Part shown: piece by piece, positions 43,178-51,782 of the stretch | Position numbering within the stretch: position 1 is the first letter of the stretch | How the letters are laid out: every line of letters begins with the position of its first letter | DNA from: Rhizobium rhododendri | Lineage (GTDB): Bacteria > Pseudomonadota > Alphaproteobacteria > Rhizobiales > Rhizobiaceae | Assembly: GCF_007000325.2 (NCBI RefSeq) | Contig: NZ_CP117267.1 | Coordinates: forward strand, 2,046,001-2,110,000 | Direction: 5' to 3' | Length of the DNA stretch: 64,000 nt | Program-made: the position numbers and the translations under genes | The notes under the pieces: generated by a model | Databases searched by the model: none | Told to the model about the DNA's origin: nothing | The model's input: the letters and a program-made list of their open reading frames with translations, nothing else

Positions 43178-44217
43178 CGGCCGTGGTCAAGTTCGACAAT
43201 GTCAGCATCGTCTTCGGCGACCGCCCGCAGGCAGCCATGGCGCTGGTGGACCAGGGCAGGACGCGCGACGAGATCGGCGCCCAGACGGGCCTCGTCCTCG
43301 GCGTCGCCAATGCCTCGCTCGAGATCGAGGAAGGCGAAATCCTCGTCTTGATGGGGCTGTCCGGCTCCGGCAAATCGACGCTGTTGCGCGCCGTCAACGG
43401 CCTTGCACCCGTTGTGCGCGGCGGTGTCACCGTGGAGAGCAAGGACGGACCGATAGATCCCTACAAGTGCAGCGCCAAGGCATTGCGCGACCTGCGCATG
43501 CACACGGTCTCCATGGTGTTCCAGCAATTCGCGCTGCTACCGTGGCGGACGGTGGCGGACAACATTGGTTTCGGCCTCGAACTCGCCCGCGTGCCGGAGA
43601 TCGAGCGCAAGGAGCGCGTGGCCGAGCAGCTGGAACTGGTCAACCTGACGCAATGGGCCGGCCGCCGCGTCAACGAACTCTCCGGCGGCATGCAGCAGCG
43701 TGTCGGCCTTGCCCGCGCCTTTGCCACCGGCGCGCCGATCCTGCTGATGGACGAACCCTTCTCGGCCCTCGACCCCCTGATCCGCACCCGGCTGCAGGAC
43801 GAGCTTCTGGAGTTTCAGCGGCGGCTCAAGAAGACCATCCTGTTTGTCAGCCACGATCTCGACGAGGCGTTTCGCATCGGCAATCGCATCGCCATCATGG
43901 AAGGCGGCCGGATCATCCAGTGCGGCACGCCACAGGAGATCGTCAGGAACCCGGCCGACCAGTATGTCGCCGACTTCGTCCAGCACATGAACCCGATCAG
44001 CATGCTGACGGCCGGGGACGTCATGCAGCCGGGCGTCGGCCACTCCGCCACGCCGGGCACCGTGACCGCAACGGCAAAGGCCTCGACGCCGCTGATCGAC
44101 ATTCTCGATGCCCTCGCCCGCCAGCCCGGCAGCATCGGCATTGTCGATAACGGCGCGATCATCGGCACCATCACCGCGCAGGACGTGGTTGCCGGCCTCA
44201 CCAGCCATCGTCGCTAG
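43174..44217 (+). CDS. choV: Choline ABC transporter ATPase
   Basis: A 347-aa ProV-type ATPase. Walker A is GLSGSGKSTLLR, the signature is ELSGGMQQRVGLARAFA, and Walker B is ILLMDEPFSALDPL, followed by the H-loop FVSHDLDEA. A degenerate CBS-like C-terminal segment (about residues 280-345, ending IGTITAQDVVAGLTSH) may tune activity. Last gene of the transporter; choline can feed glycine betaine synthesis. Confidence 0.95.
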   Translation: MTAVVKFDNVSIVFGDRPQAAMALVDQGRTRDEIGAQTGLVLGVANASLEIEEGEILVLMGLSGSGKSTLLRAVNGLAPVVRGGVTVESKDGPIDPYKCSAKALRDLRMHTVSMVFQQFALLPWRTVADNIGFGLELARVPEIERKERVAEQLELVNLTQWAGRRVNELSGGMQQRVGLARAFATGAPILLMDEPFSALDPLIRTRLQDELLEFQRRLKKTILFVSHDLDEAFRIGNRIAIMEGGRIIQCGTPQEIVRNPADQYVADFVQHMNPISMLTAGDVMQPGVGHSATPGTVTATAKASTPLIDILDALARQPGSIGIVDNGAIIGTITAQDVVAGLTSHRR

Positions 44218-44268
44218 AGGCGCACCCGAGGGTAGGCCCGGCCAGAAGCGGAGTATCGGAGGAGACAG

Positions 44269-45024
44269 TTGGCGACTGAAAAACCACGCTCCGTGCTCCG
44301 CGAGACGGATGAGGATGCGCGCAGGCTTGGCCGCATCCTGATGCGGTCGGCGCCTTATGCGGCAATGGCCGTCATCGCCCCCGACACCGGTTTTCCAGCC
44401 ATCAGTCGCGTGCTGGTCGGCACCGCTTGGGATGGTGTGCCGGTAATCCTCGTCTCCACGCTTTCAGCCCACACCAAGGCGCTCCAGGCAGATCCGCGCG
44501 CATCGCTCCTGACGGGAGAGCCCGGCAAGGGCGATCCCCTCGCCCATGCGCGCCTCAGCGTCGAGTGCCTGGGGGAACAAGTTGCACGCGACACACGCGA
44601 ACATCATCTGCTTCGCGACCGGTTTCTCGCCCGTCATCCCCGCGCCAGGCTCTATATAGATTTTACGGATTTCCAGTTTTTCCGTCTGGTTCCGCAGGCC
44701 GCAAGCCTGAACGGCGGCTTTGGAAAAGCCTATCGGCTGAGTGGCGACGACCTGGTGATTCGTGGCGTTCTGCCAGAGCCGGAGGCGGCCGTTTGGCGTG
44801 CGGGAGTACAAGATTTGCTGGGTGCATACCCACACCTTGCAACCCATATTGCAGCCACGTTAAAGCTTGAAAAACACGAAGCGTGCCACATATATGGCGC
44901 GGATTTGGCTGGTTTCGACCTTTTTTGGGGGGATAAGCTGCTTCGCTACGAGTTTAGCGAGCCGGTACAAGATCTTGCGGATCTAGAATTCGTTATCGCT
45001 AAAATAGCAAACCGAGTACCTTAA
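44269..45024 (+). CDS. HugZ-like / pyridoxamine 5'-phosphate oxidase-fold protein
   Basis: A 251-aa protein. The N-terminal split-barrel FMN-binding-type domain includes MAVIAPDTGFPAISRVLVGTAWDGVPVILVSTLSAHTKALQADPRASLLTGEPGKGDPLAH. The C-terminal DUF2470/HugZ-type segment includes EKHEACHIYGADLAGFDL. It starts at a TTG with GGAGGAGA upstream, 51 nt after choV, and could be part of that operon. The family includes heme-degrading enzymes and flavin oxidoreductases. A heme link is possible, given the heme receptor in the window, but unproven. Confidence 0.83.
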   Translation: MATEKPRSVLRETDEDARRLGRILMRSAPYAAMAVIAPDTGFPAISRVLVGTAWDGVPVILVSTLSAHTKALQADPRASLLTGEPGKGDPLAHARLSVECLGEQVARDTREHHLLRDRFLARHPRARLYIDFTDFQFFRLVPQAASLNGGFGKAYRLSGDDLVIRGVLPEPEAAVWRAGVQDLLGAYPHLATHIAATLKLEKHEACHIYGADLAGFDLFWGDKLLRYEFSEPVQDLADLEFVIAKIANRVP

Positions 45025-45025
45025 A

Positions 45026-45041
45026 TTTAGGTATATACAAT
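45026..45041. promoter_or_regulatory. NolR-type operator candidate upstream of the NolR homologue
   Basis: TTTAG-GTATATACA-AT fits the published NolR consensus (A/T)TTAG-N9-A(T/A). It lies about 100 bp upstream of the start used here, in an A/T-rich stretch. It suggests autoregulation, as known for nolR. It also overlaps the end region of the previous gene's transcript. Confidence 0.45.
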
Positions 45042-45139
45042 CTTTGCCGCGATTTAGTATCTTTCGGCGTCAGTTGATTTCGCCAATGAGATATTCACCC
45101 GCTTCTGATGTACGATCCGCATTGGGAAGATTTGAAAAA

Positions 45140-45457
45140 ATGAAAACAATTAATTTGTCCGACCATTCCACCGTGGCGGCAGCCCTGCTGTCCGCAATGG
45201 CCAATCCGAAAAGACTCATGATCCTGTGCAGCCTGGTCAAGGGCGAGGTGCCGGTTGGCGTTCTCGCAACCCAGGTAGGGCTTAGCCAATCCGCCCTGTC
45301 GCAGCACCTGTCCAAGCTGCGGGCACAGAAATTGGTCAAGACGAGACGTGATGCTCAAACGATTTACTACTCCAGTTCTTCCGAACCCGTCATGAAGGTT
45401 CTGTCGACTCTGGAGGATATTTATAGCGAGGCCGAAAAAAGCAAATCTGCTGCCTGA
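45140..45457 (+). CDS. NolR-like ArsR family repressor
   Basis: A 105-aa winged-helix regulator. It is very close in sequence to rhizobial NolR: LSAMANPKRLMILCSLVKGE, then VGLSQSALSQHLSKLRAQKLVKTRRDAQTIYYSSSSEPVMKVL. No ArsR metal-binding Cys motif is present; NolR also lacks one. ATG 45140 follows GGGAAGA; earlier in-frame starts (45044, 45086) are possible. NolR represses nodulation and core metabolic genes in rhizobia. No nod genes lie in the window. Two terminators follow. Confidence 0.88.
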   Translation: MKTINLSDHSTVAAALLSAMANPKRLMILCSLVKGEVPVGVLATQVGLSQSALSQHLSKLRAQKLVKTRRDAQTIYYSSSSEPVMKVLSTLEDIYSEAEKSKSAA

Positions 45458-45501
45458 CGGCCGGAGATTGGCTTTCGACGGTGAATTGTTTCAGGTTCGA
45501 C

Positions 45502-45524
45502 AACAGGCGCCCGCGCCTGTTTTT
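45502..45524 (+). terminator. Intrinsic terminator 1 after the NolR-like gene
   Basis: AACAGGCGC pairs with GCGCCTGTT and runs into TTTTT. It lies about 45 nt after the regulator's stop. Confidence 0.85.
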
Positions 45525-45547
45525 GCGCCGAGTATGATTGCAGACTG

Positions 45548-45577
45548 GACCGGCAAGTTCCCCTTGCCGGTCTTTTT
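45548..45577 (+). terminator. Intrinsic terminator 2 after the NolR-like gene
   Basis: GACCGGCAAG pairs perfectly with CTTGCCGGTC across a 5-nt loop and is followed by TTTTT. It is a textbook terminator only 24 nt after the first. It may be a back-up or may end a separate short RNA. Confidence 0.9.
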
Positions 45578-45722
45578 CGTTCAGGCCGATCGATCATCCC
45601 AGATCGCGGCGTTATAAATGCCGGCATCGGCTTGACGACCTCGGGCCGGCTGATATTTTGACCGAACGATAAATAATGAGCTGCGTCGCCGATCCGGATG
45701 ACCAGCGGCCGTGGAGAACAGC

Positions 45723-47051
45723 ATGTCCGACCGTATGAACGCAGCGCCCAACGATCTCAGGGCTTTCTGGATGCCGTTCACGGCAAACCGCCAGTTCAAA
45801 TCGGAGCCACGGCTTTTCGTCGGCGCCAAGGACATGCACTACACGAGCCACGACGGGCGCCAGGTGCTGGACGGCACGGCCGGTCTCTGGTGCGTCAATG
45901 CCGGCCATTGTCGGCCGAAGATCACCGAGGCGATCCGCCAGCAGGCAGGCGAGCTCGACTATGCCCCGGCCTTCCAGCTTGGCCATCCCAAGGCCTTCGA
46001 ACTCGCCAACCGGCTGGTCGACCTCGCACCCGAAGGCATGAACCATGTCCTCTATACCAACTCCGGCTCGGAGTCGGTCGAGACGGCCCTGAAGGTCGCG
46101 CTGGCCTATCACCGGGTCAAGGGCAACGGCTCGCGCTTCCGCCTGGTCGGCCGAGAGCGCGGCTACCACGGCGTCAATTTCGGTGGTATCTCGGTCGGCG
46201 GCATCGTCTCCAACCGCAAGATGTTCGGCACATTGCTCACCGGCGTCGACCACATGCCGCACACCCATTTTCCGGACAAGAACGCCTTTACCAAAGGACA
46301 GCCGGAATTCGGCGGCGACATCGCCTCCGAACTGGAGCGTATCGTCACCCTGCACGACGCCTCGACCATCGCCGCCGTCATCGTCGAACCGGTGTCCGGC
46401 TCGACCGGCGTGATCCTGCCACCGAAGGGCTACCTGAAAAAGCTGCGTGAGATCTGCACCAAGCACGGTATCCTGTTGATCTTTGACGAGGTCATCACCG
46501 GCTTCGGTCGCCTCGGCACCCCCTTTGCAGCAGACTATTTCGACGTCATGCCTGACATGATGGTGACGGCCAAGGGATTGACCAACGGCGTCATCCCGAT
46601 GGGCGCCGTGTTCGTGACCTCGGAGATCCACGATGCGTTCATGAACGGCCCCGAGCACATGATCGAATTCTTCCATGGCTACACCTATTCGGGCAACCCG
46701 ATGGCATGTGCCGCAGCGCTCGGCACGCTCGACACATACAGGGACGAGGGCCTTCTGACACGCGGCGCCGAACTTGCGTCCTACTGGGAGGAGGCAATCC
46801 ACTCGCTGAGGGATTGCCCCCATGTCATCGACATCCGCAACATCGGACTGATCGGCGCCATCGAGCTTGCCCCGATCGCCGGCGAGCCGACCAAGCGCGC
46901 CTTCAGCGCCTTCCTCAAAGCCTACGAGAAAGGCCTGCTCATCCGCACCACCGGCGACATCATCGCCCTCTCCCCGCCGCTGATCATCGAAAAACACCAC
47001 ATCGACCAGATCTTCAGCACCCTGCGGGAGGTTCTGCAGAACAATATCTGA
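45723..47051 (+). CDS. Omega-amino acid--pyruvate-type class III aminotransferase
   Basis: A 442-aa PLP-dependent enzyme. Conserved features are the FWMPFTANRQFK start, GLWCVNAGHCRPKI, NSGSESVETALKVA (phosphate-binding region), LLIFDEVITGFGRLGT, and the PLP-lysine segment MMVTAKGLTNGVIPMGAV. The profile fits beta-alanine/omega-amino acid:pyruvate aminotransferases. GGAG precedes ATG 45723; a GTG at 45711 is an alternative. Monocistronic. The preferred amino donor is uncertain. Confidence 0.92.
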   Translation: MSDRMNAAPNDLRAFWMPFTANRQFKSEPRLFVGAKDMHYTSHDGRQVLDGTAGLWCVNAGHCRPKITEAIRQQAGELDYAPAFQLGHPKAFELANRLVDLAPEGMNHVLYTNSGSESVETALKVALAYHRVKGNGSRFRLVGRERGYHGVNFGGISVGGIVSNRKMFGTLLTGVDHMPHTHFPDKNAFTKGQPEFGGDIASELERIVTLHDASTIAAVIVEPVSGSTGVILPPKGYLKKLREICTKHGILLIFDEVITGFGRLGTPFAADYFDVMPDMMVTAKGLTNGVIPMGAVFVTSEIHDAFMNGPEHMIEFFHGYTYSGNPMACAAALGTLDTYRDEGLLTRGAELASYWEEAIHSLRDCPHVIDIRNIGLIGAIELAPIAGEPTKRAFSAFLKAYEKGLLIRTTGDIIALSPPLIIEKHHIDQIFSTLREVLQNNI

Positions 47052-47064
47052 AGGTAGCCTAGAA

Positions 47065-47096
47065 GCGGGTCGCGACGAGATCTCGGCCCGCCTTTT
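47065..47096 (+). terminator. Possible terminator after the aminotransferase
   Basis: GCGGG pairs with CCCGC around a partly paired interior, followed by TTTT. It begins 14 nt after the stop. The stem is imperfect. Confidence 0.5.
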
Positions 47097-47186
47097 CGTT
47101 ACCAGCGAACGACCTCGATCGCGTTATCGGTCTCCGCTGTCAGGCTTTACTGGCAGGAACTTGCTTCCAAACAATGGGAGCGCTTA

Positions 47187-48260
47187 ATGCTGAACCGAAT
47201 TTTCATCCTCCTTCTTTTACTCGTGGCTTCTTGCTCGGCCCATGCATCCGACGATGTGGGCTTTCGGCAGACAACGCTTGCGGGTGATGAACCCCAACGA
47301 CCACTGCAGATCGCAATATGGTATCCGACGGACACGGGACAGCAGGCGACGGTTGTCGGAGAAACACCCGCATTTTATGGCCAGCGCGTTATATTGAACG
47401 GGGCAATTAAAGCAGGAATTCACCCGCTGGTCGTGTTGTCTCACGGCTACGGGGGAAGCTGGCGAAATCTCGCCTGGATTGCAGCGGCGCTTGTCTCCAA
47501 CGGCTATGTCGTGGCTGCCCCCGACCATCCCGGCACGACGACATTTGACCGCCGACCCGAGGAGGCCGCAAAACTCTGGAGACGGCCCGAAGACCTCAGT
47601 CGAGTTGCCAGTGCGATGCTGGAAGATGCGAGTTTGGGAGGCAAGATTGACGCGCACAGAATCGCTGGTATTGGCCACTCACTTGGCGGCTGGACGGTTG
47701 TCGAACTCGCCGGCGGACAGTTCGACCCCGCTCTCCTCATGACCCACTGCGCAGAGCAGTTTGGTACCGTCGCGTGCAAAGTCTTCGAATCCCTTGGCTT
47801 GCGAGACCCTGCGAACGCTTCGCACTTGGTCGGCACAGGCATGAAGGACCAGAAATTTAGGGCCGTTGTCTCCCTCGACCTCGGGCCGTCCCGGGGCTTT
47901 ACTCAGCAAAGCCTCGCTGCAGTACAAATCCCCATTTTGGTGCTCGCAGCGGGGGAGGATATCGGCACAGACGTCGCAAGGGCCGCGATGATCGCGGCCA
48001 CAAACAAGGACTCCGCGTATCTGGCAGCCCAATTGCCGCAGATATCGACGACCTACATGACGATACCCGGAGCCCTGCACTTCAGTTTTATGCAGTTATG
48101 CAAACCTGGCGCCGCTGGGAAGATCGAGCAACAATCTCCGGGCGACGGAATCGTCTGTCAAGATGCCGGCGGGCGGGATCGGGAAGCCATTCATAGGCAA
48201 GTGCTGGAGCTCATCTTGGACTTTCTCGGCAAAACGATGCCAGAAGAGTCTGGAGGCTGA
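47187..48260 (+). CDS. Alpha/beta hydrolase, probable lipoprotein
   Basis: A 357-aa secreted hydrolase. The N-terminus is a lipoprotein-type signal (IFILLLLLVASC) with a possible lipobox VASC. The nucleophile elbow is GIGHSLGGW. An oxyanion region (VVLSHGYGGSWRN) and a late His (GALHFSFM) complete a plausible triad. It resembles the platelet-activating-factor acetylhydrolase/dienelactone hydrolase group. Codon use is slightly more A/T-rich than its neighbours. Its stop nearly meets the convergent HD-GYP gene. The substrate is unknown. Confidence 0.82.
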   Translation: MLNRIFILLLLLVASCSAHASDDVGFRQTTLAGDEPQRPLQIAIWYPTDTGQQATVVGETPAFYGQRVILNGAIKAGIHPLVVLSHGYGGSWRNLAWIAAALVSNGYVVAAPDHPGTTTFDRRPEEAAKLWRRPEDLSRVASAMLEDASLGGKIDAHRIAGIGHSLGGWTVVELAGGQFDPALLMTHCAEQFGTVACKVFESLGLRDPANASHLVGTGMKDQKFRAVVSLDLGPSRGFTQQSLAAVQIPILVLAAGEDIGTDVARAAMIAATNKDSAYLAAQLPQISTTYMTIPGALHFSFMQLCKPGAAGKIEQQSPGDGIVCQDAGGRDREAIHRQVLELILDFLGKTMPEESGG

Positions 48261-48262
48261 CG

Positions 48263-49207
48263 CTACGGCTGCACCGGCTGGGACACAGCGAGGCAGAGGA
48301 TGAATTTGTTGAGCAGTTGGCGGTCGAAATGGCCGTCTCGCTTGAGCATCCACTTCAGCGCCTCTCCTGAAGACCAGGGCTTCCGGTAGGGCCTGACCGA
48401 GGTGACGGCATCATAGACGTCGCAGATCGCGGCCAGCCGCGAAAAGTAGGTCAGGCTGCGGCCCGAGAGCTTGTCCGGGTAACCCTTGCCGTCGACGCGC
48501 TCATGGTGGTGGCGGCAGATGTCCGTGACCATTGGCTGGATGTCTTCCTGCTGGGTCAGAATATCGTAACCCAGCATTGGGTGGTCGCGCATTACGCGCG
48601 TCTCGGCTTCATCCAGCACGCCGGGCTTGCAGAGGATCGAGCGGGGCACCTTGATCTTGCCGATGTCGTGCAACAATCCAGCGACGCCGAGCAATTCGAC
48701 GGTTGCCTCGTCCAGTCGGAGATAGCGGCCGAAATGGATCATCAGCGCGCTAACCGCGACCGAATGGACAAACGTCGCCTCATCCTTGTCCTTCAGGCGG
48801 GTGACACTGATGAAGACTGCGGGGTTGTCATCGACCGACTTAGAGATTGCTCTCGCAATCGCCTTGGTCTGATCGACGCTCACCGGGCCGTCGCTGGCAG
48901 CTGACGAAAACAGATCCTTGAGTTGAGTTACCGACTGTCGCACGGTCTGCATTGCGGCAGCGGCTTGCTGCAGGCAGATCTCGCCAGCCCCGCCATGGCG
49001 GTTGTCTGACGCTGGGGCCGATGACAGGTCGGCGCCCCTGGCGGTATTGATCACGACGCCGCTGACCTTGCTTGACCGGAGCTGTCTCGCAGCGACGGCA
49101 TCGAGAACGAACCGCCGCTTCTGCAGGGGATTGCTGGCCCAACTACCCTCCATGTCCTCGATGAACATTCCGGCCCGCACCTGATCGAGAGCGATACGCT
49201 TCAGCAT
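48263..49207 (-). CDS. HD-GYP domain phosphodiesterase with DUF3391 N-terminus
   Basis: A 314-aa protein predicted to hydrolyse cyclic di-GMP. The N-terminal DUF3391 (MLKRIALDQVRAGMFI) is followed by a complete HD-GYP domain. It has HSVAVSALMIHFG, the metal motif HDIGKIKVP, HHERVDGKGYP and the loop DVYDAVTSVRPYRKP. ATG 49207 begins DUF3391 in the usual way; a GTG at 49216 is also in frame. No membrane segment. It would lower c-di-GMP and so favour motility over biofilm. Confidence 0.92.
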   Translation of the reverse strand: MLKRIALDQVRAGMFIEDMEGSWASNPLQKRRFVLDAVAARQLRSSKVSGVVINTARGADLSSAPASDNRHGGAGEICLQQAAAAMQTVRQSVTQLKDLFSSAASDGPVSVDQTKAIARAISKSVDDNPAVFISVTRLKDKDEATFVHSVAVSALMIHFGRYLRLDEATVELLGVAGLLHDIGKIKVPRSILCKPGVLDEAETRVMRDHPMLGYDILTQQEDIQPMVTDICRHHHERVDGKGYPDKLSGRSLTYFSRLAAICDVYDAVTSVRPYRKPWSSGEALKWMLKRDGHFDRQLLNKFILCLAVSQPVQP

Positions 49208-49502
49208 CCGGAGCACGACAGCGCATCGGCTGAGCCGGCCATCAAATTCGGCGAATCCAAGCCATCTTCAATCATCGGCCTGGCATCCTTCTGCAATCAT
49301 CAAACCTTCTAAAGGCCGACGTATACAATAGAAAGCTTAACAAGCTTGATATCGAACATCTAATTTAACAGACCTTGAAACAGGAGCGGTCGCGGGGATG
49401 CACGTCAGGTGCCGCCCGGCGCTGACAATATTTCACTCCCCGGCTGGCTGATTACAGGCTAGACTCGCGACGAACGTCCATACTGATTGAAAGCGCATCG
49501 CC

Positions 49503-51200
49503 ATGACCAAACCTCTCGAAGACTTCATCGACCAGGGTGTCGGCAGAAAGCCTGCAGACATCGTCCTCAAGGGCGGGAGGTTCTTCGATCTGGTGACGGG
49601 CGAGCTCGTCGCCTCCGACATCGCCATCTGCGGCGACCGCATCGTCGGCACCTGCGGCGACTACATCGGCGTCGAGGAGATCGACATCACCGGCCGCATC
49701 GTCGTGCCCGGCTTCATCGATACGCACCTGCACATCGAATCCTCGCTAGTGACACCGCACGAGTTCGACCGTTGCGTGCTGCCCTACGGCGTGACGACAG
49801 TCATCTGCGATCCGCACGAAATTGCCAACGTGCTTGGCACCGAAGGCATCCAGTTCTTCCTCGATTCGGCGCTCGAGACGATCATGGACATCCGCGTCCA
49901 ATTGTCGTCCTGCGTGCCCGCCACCCATCTGGAAACTTCGGGCGCCGATCTGCCGATCGAGCGGCTATTGCCGTTCCGCGACCATGAAAAGGTCATTGGC
50001 CTCGCCGAGTTCATGAATTTCCCGGGCGTGATCCACAAGGATCCGATCTGCATGGCCAAGCTGGAAGCCTTCCAGGGCGATCATATCGATGGCCATGCCC
50101 CTCTCCTCAGAGGCAACGACCTGAACGGCTACATCGCAGCCGGCATCCGCACGGAACACGAGGCGACATCCGCAGAAGAGGCCATGGAGAAAATCCGCAA
50201 GGGCATGCATATCCTGGTGCGAGAAGGCTCCGTATCCAAGGACCTGCACGCGCTGATGCCTATTATCACCGAGCGCCTTTCGCCCTTCATCGCCCTCTGC
50301 ACCGACGACCGCAATCCTCTCGACATCGCTGAGCAGGGCCATCTCGACTACATGATCCGTACGGCCATCGCCGCCGGCGTCGAGCCACTGGCGATCTATC
50401 GCGCCGCCTCGATCTCGGCGGCCCGGGCCTTCGGTCTGCGCGATCGCGGACTGGTGGCGCCCGGCTGGCGCGCCGATCTGGTGGTGGTCGACAGCCTCGA
50501 AAGCTGCAAGGCAGGCATGGTCTTTGCCGGCGGCAGGCTGGTGACCGATGCGCTGTTTGCCACCCGCAAAAGCATCGCTCCCGTCGGCCTCGACAGCGTC
50601 AAGGCGCGCACGGTCAATGCTGCCGATTTCGGTGTCCCCTTCACCGATGGCGAAACCTCCGTCATCGGCGTGCTACCCGGCAAGATCATCACCGAGCATC
50701 GCCGCTTCCGCCTGCCCTCGGTCGGCAACCAGACGACCGTCGACCTTGCCCGCGATATCATCAAGGTCGCCGTCATTGAGCGGCACGGCAAGAACGGCAA
50801 TCACGCCAACGCCTTCGTCCAGGGTTTTGGGCTGAAGAAGGGCGCCATCGCCTCGACTGTCGGCCATGACAGCCACAACATCTGCGTCGTCGGCGTCAGC
50901 GAGGACGACATGGCACAGGCCGTGCAGCGCCTGAGCGAGATCAAGGGCGGCTTCGTCGTCGTCGAGGACGGCAGGATCACCGGCGAGATCGCGCTGCCGA
51001 TCGCCGGCCTGATGAGCCTGGAACCCTACGAGCGCGTCCGCGACACCTTGCATCACCTGCGCAACGCTGCTTTTGCGGTGGGCTCGACACTGCAGGAGCC
51101 CTTCCTGCAACTGGCCTTCCTGCCCCTCCCCGTCATCCCCCACCTGAAGATTTCGGACAGGGGACTGGTGGATGTCGATGCATTCAGGCTGATCGGGTAA
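49503..51200 (+). CDS. ade: Adenine deaminase
   Basis: Deaminates adenine to hypoxanthine in purine salvage. The 565-aa amidohydrolase has metal-ligand [31 protein letters not shown] and the late [21 protein letters not shown]. The C-terminal adenine deaminase domain ([27 protein letters not shown]) is complete. ATG 49503 follows a weak GAAAG. No purine riboswitch was seen upstream. Monocistronic. Confidence 0.95.
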   Translation: MTKPLEDFIDQGVGRKPADIVLKGGRFFDLVTGELVASDIAICGDRIVGTCGDYIGVEEIDITGRIVVPGFIDTHLHIESSLVTPHEFDRCVLPYGVTTVICDPHEIANVLGTEGIQFFLDSALETIMDIRVQLSSCVPATHLETSGADLPIERLLPFRDHEKVIGLAEFMNFPGVIHKDPICMAKLEAFQGDHIDGHAPLLRGNDLNGYIAAGIRTEHEATSAEEAMEKIRKGMHILVREGSVSKDLHALMPIITERLSPFIALCTDDRNPLDIAEQGHLDYMIRTAIAAGVEPLAIYRAASISAARAFGLRDRGLVAPGWRADLVVVDSLESCKAGMVFAGGRLVTDALFATRKSIAPVGLDSVKARTVNAADFGVPFTDGETSVIGVLPGKIITEHRRFRLPSVGNQTTVDLARDIIKVAVIERHGKNGNHANAFVQGFGLKKGAIASTVGHDSHNICVVGVSEDDMAQAVQRLSEIKGGFVVVEDGRITGEIALPIAGLMSLEPYERVRDTLHHLRNAAFAVGSTLQEPFLQLAFLPLPVIPHLKISDRGLVDVDAFRLIG

Positions 51201-51324
51201 ACGGGCCTGCAGGGCCTTCAAGCCATGCTTGTTTGGTGGTATCTTCCGTCCATGTTCATCGTCACCAGGATGCTGGATATCTAACCTACGCCAGCATCGG
51301 ACTGGCGAGGCCGCTGGAGCACAA

Positions 51325-51525
51325 ATGAAAAAGCTTGAGCATATAGAGCGGACCGTCGAGGAACTCGATCCCACGGAATTCGAGGCCTTCAGTAACTGGT
51401 TCGAGGCCTTGCAAGCCAGGCGGTGGGACGGTCGCATTGAGGCAGACGAGAAAGACGGAAAGCTCGATCGGCTGGCAGCTGGCGCCCTTTCCGCATTTCG
51501 GTCAGGGAAGACCAGGCCGCTTTGA
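51325..51525 (+). CDS. Antitoxin of a RelE/ParE-type module
   Basis: A 66-aa protein, charged and helical: an N-terminal helix (LEHIERTVEELDPTEFEAFSNWFEAL) and a basic/acidic tail that should wrap the toxin. GGAG precedes the ATG. Its TGA overlaps the toxin's TTG start (TTGA). It has no classical helix-turn-helix, so autoregulation is uncertain. The role is inferred from size, order and overlap with the toxin-like gene. Confidence 0.72.
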   Translation: MKKLEHIERTVEELDPTEFEAFSNWFEALQARRWDGRIEADEKDGKLDRLAAGALSAFRSGKTRPL

Positions 51526-51776
51526 GGCACGTCGCCACTGCTGAATTCTGGCAGGCATACGAGGCTCTGCCAGAACGTGTGCAGAAGGTGGCTGACCAAA
51601 ATTTCGAATTATTGAAGACAAGCCCGATGCATCCTTCTCTTCATTTCAAGAAGGTCGGCAACCTTTGGTCCGCCCGAGTGGGCTTGTCGTGGAGGGCTCT
51701 TGCAGCGCAAGACGGCCAGACCATCATCTGGTTCTGGATTGGATCCCACACAGACTACGACAAGCTGCTGCGCTGA
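51522..51776 (+). CDS. RelE/ParE-family toxin
   Basis: An 84-aa protein with the RelE/ParE fold pattern: ATAEFWQAYEALPERVQKVADQNFELLKTSPMHPSLHFKKVG, then WSARVGLSWRALAAQDGQTIIWFWIGSHTDYDKLL. The paired helices, the K/R in the sheet and the final HTDYDKLL match 'ParE-like' toxins that hit mRNA at the ribosome or gyrase. It uses a TTG start inside the antitoxin stop, so its translation depends on the antitoxin. It converges with the alpha-glucosidase. Confidence 0.8.
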   Translation: MRHVATAEFWQAYEALPERVQKVADQNFELLKTSPMHPSLHFKKVGNLWSARVGLSWRALAAQDGQTIIWFWIGSHTDYDKLLR

Positions 51777-51782
51777 CTTTTT

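Noticed and set aside
45049..45070. A second TTTAG near the NolR homologue as a further operator
   Set aside because: The base after the 9-nt spacer is G instead of A, so it does not fit the consensus.
49208..49502. Purine riboswitch ahead of adenine deaminase
   Set aside because: No three-way-junction core was recognisable; only a short AAGCTT repeat and A/T-rich promoter-like sequence are present.
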